Shown: piece by piece, positions 17,001 to 24,331 of the stretch
Layout: every line of letters begins with the position of its first letter
How positions within the stretch are numbered: the first letter of the stretch is position 1
Assembly (NCBI GenBank): GCA_026692885.1
Contig: JAPLNJ010001118.1
Span: 1 to 24,331, forward strand
Length of the DNA stretch: 24,331 bases
DNA from: Planctomycetota bacterium
Lineage (GTDB): Bacteria; Planctomycetota; Planctomycetia; Pirellulales; Pirellulaceae
Direction: 5' to 3'
Position numbers and translations under genes: made by a program
The notes under the pieces: model-generated
Seen by the model: the letters and a program-made list of their open reading frames with translations, nothing else
What the model was told of the DNA's origin: nothing
The model's database searches: none

Positions 17001-20000
17001 GACCGAGACCGTGGCCGTTGCGTCATCAATGGTGCCGTGGAGGGCCGGTGTCGCATCGCTGGTGGTGAGGTTCATTACGGTCACGATCGGCGGCGTCAGA
17101 TCGACAAGCAATTCATTCAACGTCGAATCGCCGCCGGCCGCGAGGTCTCCTTGCTTCGCGATGACCAGCACGTCGTAGACGCCCTCGCCCAGCGGCGGTG
17201 TGATCGTGTTGTCCGGCAGGCTCCAGGTGCCGTTCCCGTGGTTCACGGCCGCGTAGGTGTGGCCGGCCACCGTCACTTCCAGGCTGGCCGTGAAATCGTC
17301 GATCGTACCGGCCAGTGCGGGCGTGGTATCATGGGTGACCAGCCTGGTGACCGTTACCGTCGGACTGACGACAGACAGAGATGCCGTTCCGTACGCCACA
17401 GCAGCGCGAATATCCCTGTCCATCCCCGTGAGCTGGAAGGCCGCGGACAGTGAGTCGGCCGCGTTGGTCGCCAAGACGACCGTCCCAGCTGCGGTGGCCA
17501 CGGCGTCCAGGTAAAACACCGGTTGCGGAACGCGGTTCATCGTGGACTTCGCCACCGCCGCCGGCGCCACCCGGCTGCCACCGGCGTCATCGACCAGCCC
17601 GCCGGTCTGGTCGATGATACCGGAAATCGTTTGCGCGAATGCCGCCATGTGCTGCACCGCAGAAATCGACACGAGGCCACTGTCGAAGGTCAGATCCATC
17701 GCCGCCGCCACCACGCCTCGGGCAGCCCCCACCGTCCGCAGATCCTGGCCCGAGACGTAGATGCGGAATGGCTGCCCGATCCAGACGCGATCGATGGGCC
17801 GGCCGGTGCTGTCCGCGAAGGACACTTGCACCGCGGCCAGCGGCCCGTCGTTATCGAGCACTTGGATTTCCACCGCGCGTGGGGCCAGGTTCGCGTACGT
17901 CGGATCGGCGCTGGTCATCGCATGGACCAAAGCGACACGCTGGTCTCCTTCGACCACCGTATCCTCCGGGCTGGCTACCGCGATGGTCTGCGGGACGTTC
18001 CAGGTATCGGCGGTGAAGATCAGCTGACTTGGCGTGACGCTGATCTGGAGATCGCCCGCAATCGTGACCGTGACGTCGGCCGTGGGCCTGGTCGCCAAGG
18101 CAATCGTGTAATGGCCGCCCGATCCGCCTTCGGTGACGACGGTCGGCCCGGATTCAGGGAACAGGAGGATATCGGCGACCGGAACCTGCTGAGCGCCGGA
18201 GGCCAGGGGGCTCGTCGTCCACAAATTGCGTCCGGTGCTGCCGTCATCAGCCACGAAATACAGCGCGTTGCCGCTCTTGGTAAGTCCGATCGGCGTCGCA
18301 CCGTTCACGCCGGATGCATTGATATCGTCGACGAGGTGGGTCCCGTCGGCGGTCCCGTTGGTCTGCCAGAGTTCGTACCCGGTTTCCGGATCATACGCCG
18401 TGAAATACAGCGGGTTGACGTGTGTCAGATTCTCAGGCTGGGAATTGCCGGCGCCGGGATTGATGTCCGTCAAGCGGATCGTTCCGTCCGCGGTCCCGTT
18501 GCTGCTCCATAACTCGGAACCGTGCAGCCCATCGTCCGCGACGAAGAACAGCGTGCTATCGACTGCGACGAGGTCAGTCGGATTCGAGCTCCCATCGGTC
18601 CTGAGATCCGCAACCAAGACGGTGCCCGCCTCCGTGCCGTCGCTCCTCCACAACTCGGTTCCCGTCACGGGTTCGAAGGCTGCGAAGTAGAAGGAGCTGC
18701 CCACGACGGTGATTCCGGTCGGCGACGCGTCTCCCGGACCGGCATGGATGTCCTTGAGCAACACCGTCCCGGCCTCCGTGCCGTCGCTGGACCAGAGCTC
18801 AGCGCCGTGCAAACCGTCGGCCGCAGCGAAAACCAGTCGGCTGCCGAGCACGGTCAGGTTTCCCGGATTCGAGCTGGCGGTGCCCAACCGAATATCTCGC
18901 ACCGGTCGAGTTCCCTCCGCAGTGCCGTTGCTGACCCACAACTCTCGGCCATGAACAGGCTCGAAGGCCGTGAAGGCCAACACGCCGTTGAAATCAATGA
19001 GCTGTTCGGGGGACGAGCTGCCTAGGCCCACGTTGATGTCCTTCACAGGATCTGCGCCGCCCACCGCGTTCAGCGTGTACAGTTCCCGCCCCGTGACGCC
19101 GTCATCCGCCGTAAAGAACAGCTTCGTCCCGATCGCCAGCAGATTGGCTGGCGTGGCGTGACTGGGGCCGGGACGCAAATCGGTCACCTGCACCGTTCCC
19201 GCAACCGTGCCGTCGCTCTTCCACAATTCAAAACCGCTGGCCGGATGAAAGGCCGTGAAGTACAGCGTCCCGCCGACGTCGATCAGGTTCGACGGGAACG
19301 AACTGCCGGTGCCCGGATTGATGTCCGCGACCATCACGGCGCCCGCAGTCGTGCCGAGCGTCTTCCATAGCTCGCGCCCCTGCTGGGGCGTGACGGCCGT
19401 GAAATACAGCGTACCGTTCACGTCCAGCAAGTTTTCTGGCAGCAGACTCAAATCGACCGGGTAGTCCTCGTCCAAATTGGTCAACGTGACATCGGCCGCG
19501 TTCAGCCCGCGGTAGTCCGTGTCGCCGCTGAGTGCCGGCCCGGTCACGACACGGTACACCACGTCGCCATCGTCCAGCGTGTCGCCCAGGCCGGCGACGG
19601 TGACTTTCTGCGGAACGAACCAGTCTTCCGTGGTGAACACGAGTTCGGTTGTCGAAGTGACCGCTTCCTGCGGATTGTCCACCTCGATCGGGATTCTGAG
19701 GTCACGGCGAACCAGACGCAGCGCATCGGCGACAACGCGTTGTCCGTCGCTGACTGACAACTTGACCGCCAGACTGCCGCTGCGGATGCGGAACAGGCCC
19801 AGGCTGTCCCAGGCTTGCCCGGCGAGTGTTTCCCCGGAGGGCGCCGCGGTTTGGCTGAGCCGGACCGTCGCCAGGACTGTGGTCCCGTCGCTGACCGTGT
19901 AGGCTGCGGCCTGAGTCAGCCCGGCCAACGGGGGCCACGTGACCAGCACCTCGTACACGCCGTCGTCCAAGCCGCCAACGTTCCAGTCTGCGGCAGCGAC

Positions 20001-23000
20001 GCCCGTGCCCGATTCATGGACGCGGTACGCATCGCCGTAGCCACCGGCGTTGCTGACGACGTTCCAAATGCCGATCGCAGTGAACGCGGTGTCCGTGTCA
20101 TCCACGGGCGACAAAACCAACGGTGCCGGTTGCGTCGTCAGCACCACGCTAAACTCAGCCGCTCCGCCGGCCTCGGTTGTGTACAGCCCCGAGGTGACAC
20201 TGATCGCCACCCCGGCCGTGTCGTCGTCCGAGTTGGTCAAGGCCACATCAGCGGCCTCCAGTCCGGCGTATTCGAGTGACGCACTGGCGGCCACGCCGAG
20301 CACCACCTGGTACGCTACGTCGCCGTCATCCACGGCATCGTTCACGCCGGCGGCGGTGACCGTTTGCCACTGGTCCCAATCCAAAGGCGTGAACACCAAT
20401 TGCCTGATCGATACCGCGCCCTCGGTCGCATTGCTGACGGAAACCGGGATCGTCACCGTGTCCGCGGGAGGCGTCAGCAGCTTGACCGCGAACTGGGCCG
20501 TCCCACCCGCCTCGGTCGTGACCAGCCCGGCGGTCGGCGACACAACAATTCCCGCGACGTGAACATCCTCTTCGGCGACCGGCACTTCCCCGCCTTGCCA
20601 GCCCTCGGCCGAGGCGACCAGCGCGGCCGTGCCGTTTCGGGCATCAGCATCCAGGGCCGCCGCGAGGGTGATCGTCTGCGGTTGATCCCAGTTGCCCGTC
20701 GTAAACGTTAGGGTGGCACTGGAAGTGATGGCGAGGTCCGCGTCGCCGCGGATCGCCAGCTCCACTTCCACGTCGCCTTCTGGCGTTTGAGCCAGCCAAA
20801 CCTGCACGATGCCCGTCTGCCCTTCGGTGACGATCAGTTCCGACGTGGAGAACACAACCAGCCGATCCGCATCCACTTCGGTGGCGACGACTTCGGCGGG
20901 CGTCCACGAGTCGGCCGTCGAGGCGATCAGCAGCACTTCGTTCCGCGCGTCCGGATCAGCCACTCCCGATAACGTGACGACTTGCCGGTGGTCATAGTCC
21001 CAGGCATCCGGCGTGAAAGTCCACGCCGTGCCGCCGGTTACTTCCAGGTCGTCGCTGCCGCCCGCGGTGCGAGCCGTGGTGACCGTCACGTCAGAACTCG
21101 GCTGGCCCTTCAGCCAGATCTTGTAGCTGACCGTTCCGTTCTCCGGCACGGAGATTTCGTCGATACTCGCCAGGATCGCACGATCGTCATCGGCTTCGTG
21201 GATGGCGAGGACGGTCGGCACGGCCCCTGGTTCCGCGGCCGTGATCGTAAAAACCGCCTGGCCATTCTCGGTATCCAGATCGTCCGCTGCCGCGAGCGTG
21301 ACGAATTGATAGACGTTCCAATCGTCCGGCGTGAACCGCAGCGACGCGCCGCTGGACACGGTCAGGTCCGAGTCCCCGGAGGACCGTTCGACGGTGACCA
21401 GTACGTTGGCCTGCGGCTGACCTTTGAGCCGCAGTTTGATTTGCCGCGTGGCAGCTTCGGGCACCGTCGGGCCAGCGATCACGAGCTCCAGCAGATTCCC
21501 ATCGTCATCCTCGTTCGCGGTCACTTCTTTCGAGTTCCAGCCGGGCGAGGCCGAGACAAAAATCGCCGTGCCGTCGGTCACATCCCCATCATCGGCAGCC
21601 GACAGGACGATGTTCTGGTCCACGTTCCAGTTGGCCGGCGTGAAGGTGAGCAACTCGCCCGCAGTGACCTGCAGATCTGAGTCACCCGTCAATCGCACCG
21701 TGTTGACCACGACGTCGCCGCTCGGTTGGGCCTTAAGATGAATCTGGTACGCACGTTCCTGGCCTTCCGGGACGGTTACGGTTTGGGCGGACAGTACGAA
21801 TTGCCGGTCATCATCGGCCTCGCGGGCCTCAAACGATGCCTGTTCCCACGGATCGGTGACAATGCCTGATGCCAGTTCCTGGACCAGGAAGGTGGCGGTG
21901 CCGTCGATGGCGTCCTCGGCGGAGATTTCGGTCAGTGCCTTCAGAGTGACCTGCTGAGGCTGCGACCAGTTGTCCGGCGTGAACACGAGGGTGCCGCCAC
22001 TGACAACACTCAGGTCGGTGTCTGGATTGCCGGCGGTGCTGCGGGTCACCTGGACGTTGACCGTGCGTTCCGGCCGGGCCTTCAACACGACCTCCAACGC
22101 TGCCGTCTTGCCCTCCTCGACCGCCAACGAGTTGGTCGAGACCAAGATGACCCGGTCGTCGTCGGCTTCACGGGCAGTCAGGGTGCCGGGGAGCCAGCCA
22201 TCGGCGCGCGACACGAACGATGCCTCGTCGTCTCGCGTATCCATGTCGTTGCCCGCCGTCAGCGTGACGGTCTGCGGGATGTTCCAATTGGTCTGGTCGA
22301 ATGTCAACTCGGCGCCCGACTGCAAACCGAGGTCCGTATCGCCCAGAATCCGTGTCGTGTGCACACTGACCGATCCGGCTGGCTTGCCCTTCAGCCACAC
22401 GCCATAGGTCGCCGTGCCGTTCTCGTGCACCGACAGGGGTGTCGTCGGGGCGACGACGATTTGGCGGTCGTCATCCAGTTGTGTGACGGAGATCGTGACC
22501 GGCTGCCATGATTCGGCCGAAACGCTTAACGTGACGAGATCGTCCACTGCATCGAAGTCGTCCGGCAGGCCGAAAAGCGTGACCGTTTGCGGCTTGTTCC
22601 AGCCACCTGCCGAGAATCGGAGCACCGTATCGGGAGTGATCGCAGGACCGCTACGATCGACCCGCACGTACACATCGCCACCCGGTTGGGCCTTCAACGA
22701 CAGCTGGAAGGTGGCTTTGCCGGCTTCCGGCCCGGCTTCCGGAACGGACAAGCCGCCCGCGGGGAAAGCGAACACAAAGAACCGGTCGTTGTCGGCTTCG
22801 CGCAGTTGAACACTGTTGGAGGTCCAACCCGACGACGCAAATGTGAACGACGCAGTGCCGTCGATCGCGTCGGCATCTTCCTTAGCGCGAATCGTGACCG
22901 TCTGTGGGACGTGCCAGTTTGTGGCCGTGAAGGTGAGCGTGGCACCGGAGGCGATCTCCAGGTCACTGTCGGCACCAGTCGCACGAGCCACCGACACGAC

Positions 23001-24331
23001 CACCGACGTCCCTTCGGCCGGACATCCGGCCAGCGACACGGACAGGCTGGACGTCATTCCCTCGGTGACCGAAACCGGCCCGGACGCCCCCGTGACCACA
23101 ATCCGCCGATCATCATCGGTGACGTTGACCAGCAAGTTCCCCGTCTGCCAACCCGTCGCCGTCGCCACAAACGAAGCCTGTTCGTCGAGTGCATCCTCGT
23201 CATCGGCACACAGGTAGATCTGCACGCCGGACCAGTTGTAGGCGGTGAACACAATGCTCGTCAGCGGACTACCGTTGATATCTTGCAGGACGACATCCGG
23301 GTCGCCCGCAGCTCGGGCCAGCGTAACGACGACAATATCGCCTCCCGTCACGGCTTGGGACAGTCGCATCGTGAACGATGCGGTTTGGCCTTCGCCCATG
23401 TTGACCGTCGCCGATGCCACTTTGATCTCGCGGCGGAGCACGGTCCCGAAATCGACACCGGTCACGACGGCTCCGGAACCGACGACAACTTCCTGAGCGG
23501 AAGCAGAGCCTACCGGGTAGGTTTGGTCCCAACCGGTGCGGCCTTGTTCGGCCACGACATACGTCCCCGCAGCCAAATTGCTGAACTGGTACTGGCCGTT
23601 TGCGTCGGTCACTGTCGAGGTCTCACCGAGATCCAGTTGGCTATTACGGTTCTGGTCGAGATAGACCGTCCAACCCTCCAGGCCCGCTTCGTTCGAGTCG
23701 CGGGACCGGCTGTTGTCCAGGTCGTGGTACGCAACCCCGTACACTCCCCCAACAGCCGCCTGAATCGTGATGCTTCCGCTGAAGCGGTCCTCTGCCAGTT
23801 CGCCCGGGATGCCGTCGCCGTCCTGGTCCATGAATCGACCAAGCGTATCTTGAATGCTGGAGCCCACCGTCAGCGTATAGTCTCCCGCGGGCAAAGGAGA
23901 CCAGAGCGATATGCGGTACGTGCTGCCCGCTACACGGTCCACCGACCGCACGTGGCCCAGTGGGATCGTGACCACGTGGTGCGGCCCATCGGCAATGAAA
24001 GCACACCCGCGAGCAATAGCCACACCTTGTGCACTACCCGCTGTATCGAAGAATCCTCGCGATATGATCGCGGCCGGATTGGAAACGTCGATCACCTGAA
24101 GACCACTGTCATAGTCCGCCACGTAGGCCAGCGTCCCCACCACCTGCACGCCATAGGCATAGCCGGTCGTGTTGTACGTCCCCCGCAGCACGGGAGTGGC
24201 CGGATTGGAAACGTCGATTACCTGAAGACCACTGTCATAGTCCGCCACGTAGGCCAGCGTCCCCACCACCTGCACGCCATAGGCATAGCCCGTCGTGTTG
24301 TACGTCCCCCGCAGCGCGGGCGCGGCCGGAT
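13992..24331 (-). CDS. Giant modular surface/secreted protein with Calx-beta-like, ELWxxDGT, cohesin-like and dockerin modules (5' end outside window)
   Basis: One uninterrupted frame covers 10.3 kb (over 3,440 residues) and is still open at the right edge, so start and signal peptide lie outside. Order from the N-terminal side: LVIVD repeats; SdrD-B-like domain; nine tandem Calx-beta-like repeats of about 105 residues, most ending in a variant of E-x-D-D-D-R; a longer Calx-like repeat; a second one split by a golvesin-like domain; nine ELWxxDGT repeats; a further Calx-like repeat; a cohesin-like domain; two Ig-like repeats; a SbsA-like Ig region; a cohesin-like domain; an internal dockerin-like pair; another cohesin-like domain; a Calx-like repeat; an Ig-like domain; a C-terminal dockerin-like pair; and a polar tail of about 140 residues ending DVARAWSF. 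The many Asp-rich loops suggest calcium binding. The likely role is adhesion or cell-surface structure. No catalytic domain is recognised. TAG stop at 13992-13994. Confidence 0.93.
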   Translation of the reverse strand, partial: PAAPALRGTYNTTGYAYGVQVVGTLAYVADYDSGLQVIDVSNPATPVLRGTYNTTGYAYGVQVVGTLAYVADYDSGLQVIDVSNPAAIISRGFFDTAGSAQGVAIARGCAFIADGPHHVVTIPLGHVRSVDRVAGSTYRISLWSPLPAGDYTLTVGSSIQDTLGRFMDQDGDGIPGELAEDRFSGSITIQAAVGGVYGVAYHDLDNSRSRDSNEAGLEGWTVYLDQNRNSQLDLGETSTVTDANGQYQFSNLAAGTYVVAEQGRTGWDQTYPVGSASAQEVVVGSGAVVTGVDFGTVLRREIKVASATVNMGEGQTASFTMRLSQAVTGGDIVVVTLARAAGDPDVVLQDINGSPLTSIVFTAYNWSGVQIYLCADDEDALDEQASFVATATGWQTGNLLVNVTDDDRRIVVTGASGPVSVTEGMTSSLSVSLAGCPAEGTSVVVSVARATGADSDLEIASGATLTFTATNWHVPQTVTIRAKEDADAIDGTASFTFASSGWTSNSVQLREADNDRFFVFAFPAGGLSVPEAGPEAGKATFQLSLKAQPGGDVYVRVDRSGPAITPDTVLRFSAGGWNKPQTVTLFGLPDDFDAVDDLVTLSVSAESWQPVTISVTQLDDDRQIVVAPTTPLSVHENGTATYGVWLKGKPAGSVSVHTTRILGDTDLGLQSGAELTFDQTNWNIPQTVTLTAGNDMDTRDDEASFVSRADGWLPGTLTAREADDDRVILVSTNSLAVEEGKTAALEVVLKARPERTVNVQVTRSTAGNPDTDLSVVSGGTLVFTPDNWSQPQQVTLKALTEISAEDAIDGTATFLVQELASGIVTDPWEQASFEAREADDDRQFVLSAQTVTVPEGQERAYQIHLKAQPSGDVVVNTVRLTGDSDLQVTAGELLTFTPANWNVDQNIVLSAADDGDVTDGTAIFVSASPGWNSKEVTANEDDDGNLLELVIAGPTVPEAATRQIKLRLKGQPQANVLVTVERSSGDSDLTVSSGASLRFTPDDWNVYQFVTLAAADDLDTENGQAVFTITAAEPGAVPTVLAIHEADDDRAILASIDEISVPENGTVSYKIWLKGQPSSDVTVTTARTAGGSDDLEVTGGTAWTFTPDAWDYDHRQVVTLSGVADPDARNEVLLIASTADSWTPAEVVATEVDADRLVVFSTSELIVTEGQTGIVQVWLAQTPEGDVEVELAIRGDADLAITSSATLTFTTGNWDQPQTITLAAALDADARNGTAALVASAEGWQGGEVPVAEEDVHVAGIVVSPTAGLVTTEAGGTAQFAVKLLTPPADTVTIPVSVSNATEGAVSIRQLVFTPLDWDQWQTVTAAGVNDAVDDGDVAYQVVLGVAASASLEYAGLEAADVALTNSDDDTAGVAISVTSGLYTTEAGGAAEFSVVLTTQPAPLVLSPVDDTDTAFTAIGIWNVVSNAGGYGDAYRVHESGTGVAAADWNVGGLDDGVYEVLVTWPPLAGLTQAAAYTVSDGTTVLATVRLSQTAAPSGETLAGQAWDSLGLFRIRSGSLAVKLSVSDGQRVVADALRLVRRDLRIPIEVDNPQEAVTSTTELVFTTEDWFVPQKVTVAGLGDTLDDGDVVYRVVTGPALSGDTDYRGLNAADVTLTNLDEDYPVDLSLLPENLLDVNGTLYFTAVTPQQGRELWKTLGTTAGAVMVADINPGTGSSFPSNLIDVGGTLYFTAFHPASGFELWKSDGTVAGTVQVTDLRPGPSHATPANLLAIGTKLFFTADDGVTGRELYTLNAVGGADPVKDINVGLGSSSPEQLIDFNGVLAFTAFEPVHGRELWVSNGTAEGTRPVRDIRLGTASSNPGNLTVLGSRLVFAAADGLHGAELWSSDGTEAGTVLLKDIHAGPGDASPTGITVVGSSFYFAAFEPVTGTELWRSDGTEAGTVLVADLRTDGSSNPTDLVAVDSTLFFVADDGLHGSELWSSNGTADGTIRLTDINPGAGNSQPENLTHVNPLYFTAYDPETGYELWQTNGTADGTHLVDDINASGVNGATPIGLTKSGNALYFVADDGSTGRNLWTTSPLASGAQQVPVADILLFPESGPTVVTEGGSGGHYTIALATRPTADVTVTIAGDLQISVTPSQLIFTADTWNVPQTIAVASPEDTVVEGDQRVALVHAMTSADPTYANLAPRAVEIQVLDNDGPLAAVQVSFADSTGRPIDRVWIGQPFRIYVSGQDLRTVGAARGVVAAAMDLTFDSGLVSISAVQHMAAFAQTISGIIDQTGGLVDDAGGSRVAPAAVAKSTMNRVPQPVFYLDAVATAAGTVVLATNAADSLSAAFQLTGMDRDIRAAVAYGTASLSVVSPTVTVTRLVTHDTTPALAGTIDDFTASLEVTVAGHTYAAVNHGNGTWSLPDNTITPPLGEGVYDVLVIAKQGDLAAGGDSTLNELLVDLTPPIVTVMNLTTSDATPALHGTIDDATATVSVTLATKTYLAENRGDGTWLLPDNTINPGLADGTYDVHVVAEDPAGNQVGDTTSNELTMVASSLGVSLTPTSVGFVARFNHALERSVLNLYDQGNLLGSADVELMGQRVGAVRGSLVPAVDARGVTFVKTGGVLEADTYTVRLKSGTNAFRDTAGNLLDGNGDGVTGDDFVTSFTVATPDADTVTVSLPDFARGYGQPVNLPTNVLTAGLPLKMSTGLGVSGVDLIVHYDPALLEIQDFTVDGALAANGVESQLTFPSVGTALLHLDAERSFSSTAGPLTVGTFTARVPDGAPYAAKQILDITDLHVYDDGPAPAELPSQDDDAIHVAAFFGDTNGSGTYNSPDATLIRRIIGQVDTGLSAYQMVDPVLIADITLNDAIQSNDTIGVRRVIGRVAVANVPALPTGLTLPAVAGYDPKIYIPQNLSGGPGGTVSVPVKMQVTEPAGITISGFDLVVEFDPTRLALNGVELGTLFAGTDLSGTLTQPAAGKLIYVVDSFSGTPLYAWDTVGDIVTLTFTVAADASPGETPINLLSTWGSTSTAMFDNDLNDLTLSPAPTNAASDQIDGVLTIGTTAGFTLSKTAATVTEPNTTDTFTMVLTRQPLTNVVFSVAASDASEATVDKATLTFTPANWNTAQTVTITAVDDAIVDGAVTSTVTVSVVDASSDNAFDPLADQTVAVTTNDDDTAPTADIVNVTPDPQNTAVSAIQIVFSEPISGFDLADIVLTCDGGSNLLTAAQTLTTIDSLTWTLANLSGVTGVSGSYRLQLTAAGSGIRDAAGNALGGDASDAWTTLVVGLTWQNLRHPCDVTGDGSITSIDVLTLISDIDTNGSRDLETALPPTPAPPPFLDPSGDGQLTPIDVLIVIIYINAFGPGPVPTVSGGEGESTEPPVVFPRIRLSDTDSIEHFPSVHPANGRGDTIAPAVSAQDLIARGPTEQRPTVTAPTQERLRPHRQDGIRPKSSVSTEFVRPTKSPDNFLDLPLETLELEQAISAIATDVARAWSF
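14385..14615 (-). other. C-terminal dockerin-like pair of the giant protein
   Basis: WQNLRHPCDVTGDGSITSID, VLTLISDIDTNGSRDL, a Pro-rich spacer (ETALPPTPAPPPFL), then DPSGDGQLTPIDVLIVIIYI. The two D-x-T/S-G-D-G-x-x-T-x-I-D-V-L loops are the usual C-terminal signature of giant planctomycete surface proteins. Unusually, about 140 polar residues follow it before the stop, whereas the signature usually lies close to the end. Confidence 0.8.
15800..16460 (-). other. Cohesin-like domain followed by internal dockerin-like pair
   Basis: VSGVDLIVHYDPALLEIQDF begins a typical cohesin-like beta sandwich and TALLHLDAERSF belongs to it. FFGDTNGSGTYNSPDATLIR and ADITLNDAIQSNDTIGVRRV are two dockerin-like calcium loops, each followed by a helix ending R-R-I/V-I-G. 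A further cohesin-like domain (ISGFDLVVEFDPTRLALNGV, about 15290-15760) follows. Confidence 0.65.
16825..17355 (-). repeat. Two Ig-like repeats in the giant protein
   Basis: Two successive units of about 90 residues share T-P-A-L-x-G-T-I-D-D-x-x-A, the N-x-G-x-G-T-W-x-L-P-D-N-T-I segment, L-x-x-G-x-Y-D-V, and a closing N-E-L. They match bacterial Ig-like domains of large adhesins. A cohesin-like segment (17375-17850) comes before them in the protein and a SbsA-like Ig region (16465-16825) after them. Confidence 0.7.
18180..19460 (-). repeat. Nine ELWxxDGT repeats
   Basis: Units of about 47 residues (about 142 bp) carry G-x-E-L-W-x-S-D/N-G-T-x-x-G-T, then V-x-D-I-x-x-G-x-x-x-S-x-P and L-Y-F-T-A. 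Examples are FELWKSDGTVAGTVQVTDL and TELWRSDGTEAGTVLVADL. Two units are degenerate (RELYTLNAVGG and RNLWTTSPL). The repeat probably folds as propeller blades. Nine units would allow one closed propeller with extra blades or two partial ones; I cannot tell which. Confidence 0.85.
19465..20215 (-). other. Calx-like repeat split by a nested golvesin/Xly-CBD-like domain
   Basis: The first half (ISVTSGLYTTEAGGAAEFSV, VLTTQP) and second half (IPIEVDNPQEAVTSTTELVF, DVTLTNLDED) together match the intact repeat just before it. Between them, at about 19700-20125, lies a domain of about 140 residues: GIWNVVSNAGGYGDAYRVHE, GVYEVLVTWPP, AAYTVSDGTTVLATVRL, VVADALRLVRR. It resembles the golvesin C-terminal/Xly carbohydrate-binding fold. 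Confidence 0.65.
20560..23430 (-). repeat. Nine tandem Calx-beta-like repeats
   Basis: Units of about 105 residues (about 315 bp) follow the pattern V-x-E-G/N-x-x-A-x-x-x-V-x-L, V-x-V-x-x-x-x-G-D-x-D-L, L-T-F-T-x-x-N-W-x-x-P-Q-x-V-T-L, D-x-x-D-G-x-A-x-F, and most end E-x-D-D-D-R. The protein-level pattern is regular but the DNA copies are well diverged, unlike the LVIVD copies, so this is an old expansion. A tenth, longer relative follows at about 20215-20560. The acidic ends are plausible calcium sites. Confidence 0.8.
23440..23745 (-). other. SdrD-B-like domain of the giant protein
   Basis: The segment reads GGVYGVAYHDLDNSRSRDSN, EAGLEGWTVYLDQNRNSQLD, TVTDANGQYQFSNLAAGTYV, then VVAEQ. This is the usual pattern of the B-type repeats of serine-aspartate surface proteins: Asp/Asn-rich Ca-binding loop, 'G-W-T-V-Y-L-D', then 'T-D-x-x-G-x-Y-x-F-x-N-L'. 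It sits between the LVIVD repeats and the Calx-like array. Confidence 0.8.
24072..24331 (-). repeat. 126-bp near-identical tandem repeats (LVIVD units)
   Basis: The block starting GGCCGGATTGGAAACGTCGA at 24072 recurs at 24198 and begins again at 24324, a period of exactly 126 bp (42 residues). The two full copies differ at only a handful of positions. Each encodes GVQVVGTLAYVADYDSGLQV and IDVSNPA, the LVIVD repeat thought to form beta-propeller-type blades. The array continues off the right edge. Confidence 0.9.

Noticed and set aside
17523..18512. Long plus-strand ORF (329 codons) opposite the giant gene
   Set aside because: It is a shadow of the giant minus-strand gene. Its composition is that of antisense high-GC coding DNA and it has no recognisable motif.
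20560..23430. CRISPR-like periodicity
   Set aside because: The period is about 315 bp, in frame, and belongs to protein repeats; there are no short direct repeats with unique spacers.

Overview
The window looks like chromosomal DNA of a planctomycete, probably a Pirellulales-type organism. The composition is GC-rich (I estimate about 60% by eye). The gene families fit that group: a formylglycine-generating-enzyme (FGE) homologue, a large-form GxxExxY protein, a WbsX/GH99-like plus LamG protein, a pRiA4b ORF-3-like protein, and above all a giant surface protein with Calx-beta-like, ELWxxDGT, cohesin-like and dockerin modules. This assignment comes from family recognition by memory, not from a search.

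The left third (about 1-9,320) is a field of decayed genes. In order it holds: a GxxExxY gene with most of its body missing, bracketed by a 25-bp inverted repeat; an FGE gene with a central deletion and an in-frame TAA; a 5'-truncated and frameshifted WbsX-LamG gene; an orphan signal peptide; an apparently intact pRiA4b ORF-3-like gene on the minus strand; a secreted CE1-type esterase with a broken N-terminal part; 3' ends of a CBM9/DOMON-like protein and of a probable glycosidase; a TPR-protein gene cut short by a nonsense codon; a transposase tail; and a sulfotransferase fragment abutting that tail. Several of these genes keep good N- and C-termini but have lost the middle.

The central part (about 10,243-13,646) looks like the remains of a mobile element. 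A serine recombinase gene has been joined by deletion to the 3' end of a sigma-region-4-like HTH gene and is followed by a hairpin. Next come a conserved-looking gene that has a ribosome binding site but no ATG, a 41-residue membrane protein in the same frame, and a strong intrinsic terminator at 12,051-12,092. On the minus strand a 442-residue protein with a C-terminal winged-helix-like segment is read from a strong AGGAGG site. It overlaps (ATGA) a possible 124-residue ORF that begins inside the end of the giant gene and contains two palindromes.

The right 10.3 kb (13,992-24,331, minus strand) is one uninterrupted reading frame for a giant modular secreted or surface protein, cut off by the window edge at its N-terminal side. 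It contains LVIVD repeats, an SdrD-B-like domain, nine tandem Calx-beta-like repeats, a further Calx-like repeat split by a nested golvesin/Xly-CBD-like domain, nine ELWxxDGT repeats, Ig-like, cohesin-like and two dockerin-like segments. Its intact frame argues that the lesions on the left are real decay and not general sequencing error. I did not find a clear new defence or biosynthetic system. The best candidates for follow-up are the inverted-repeat-bracketed GxxExxY unit, the near-identical 126-bp coding repeats, the nested domain, and the 44-nt palindrome next to the giant gene.
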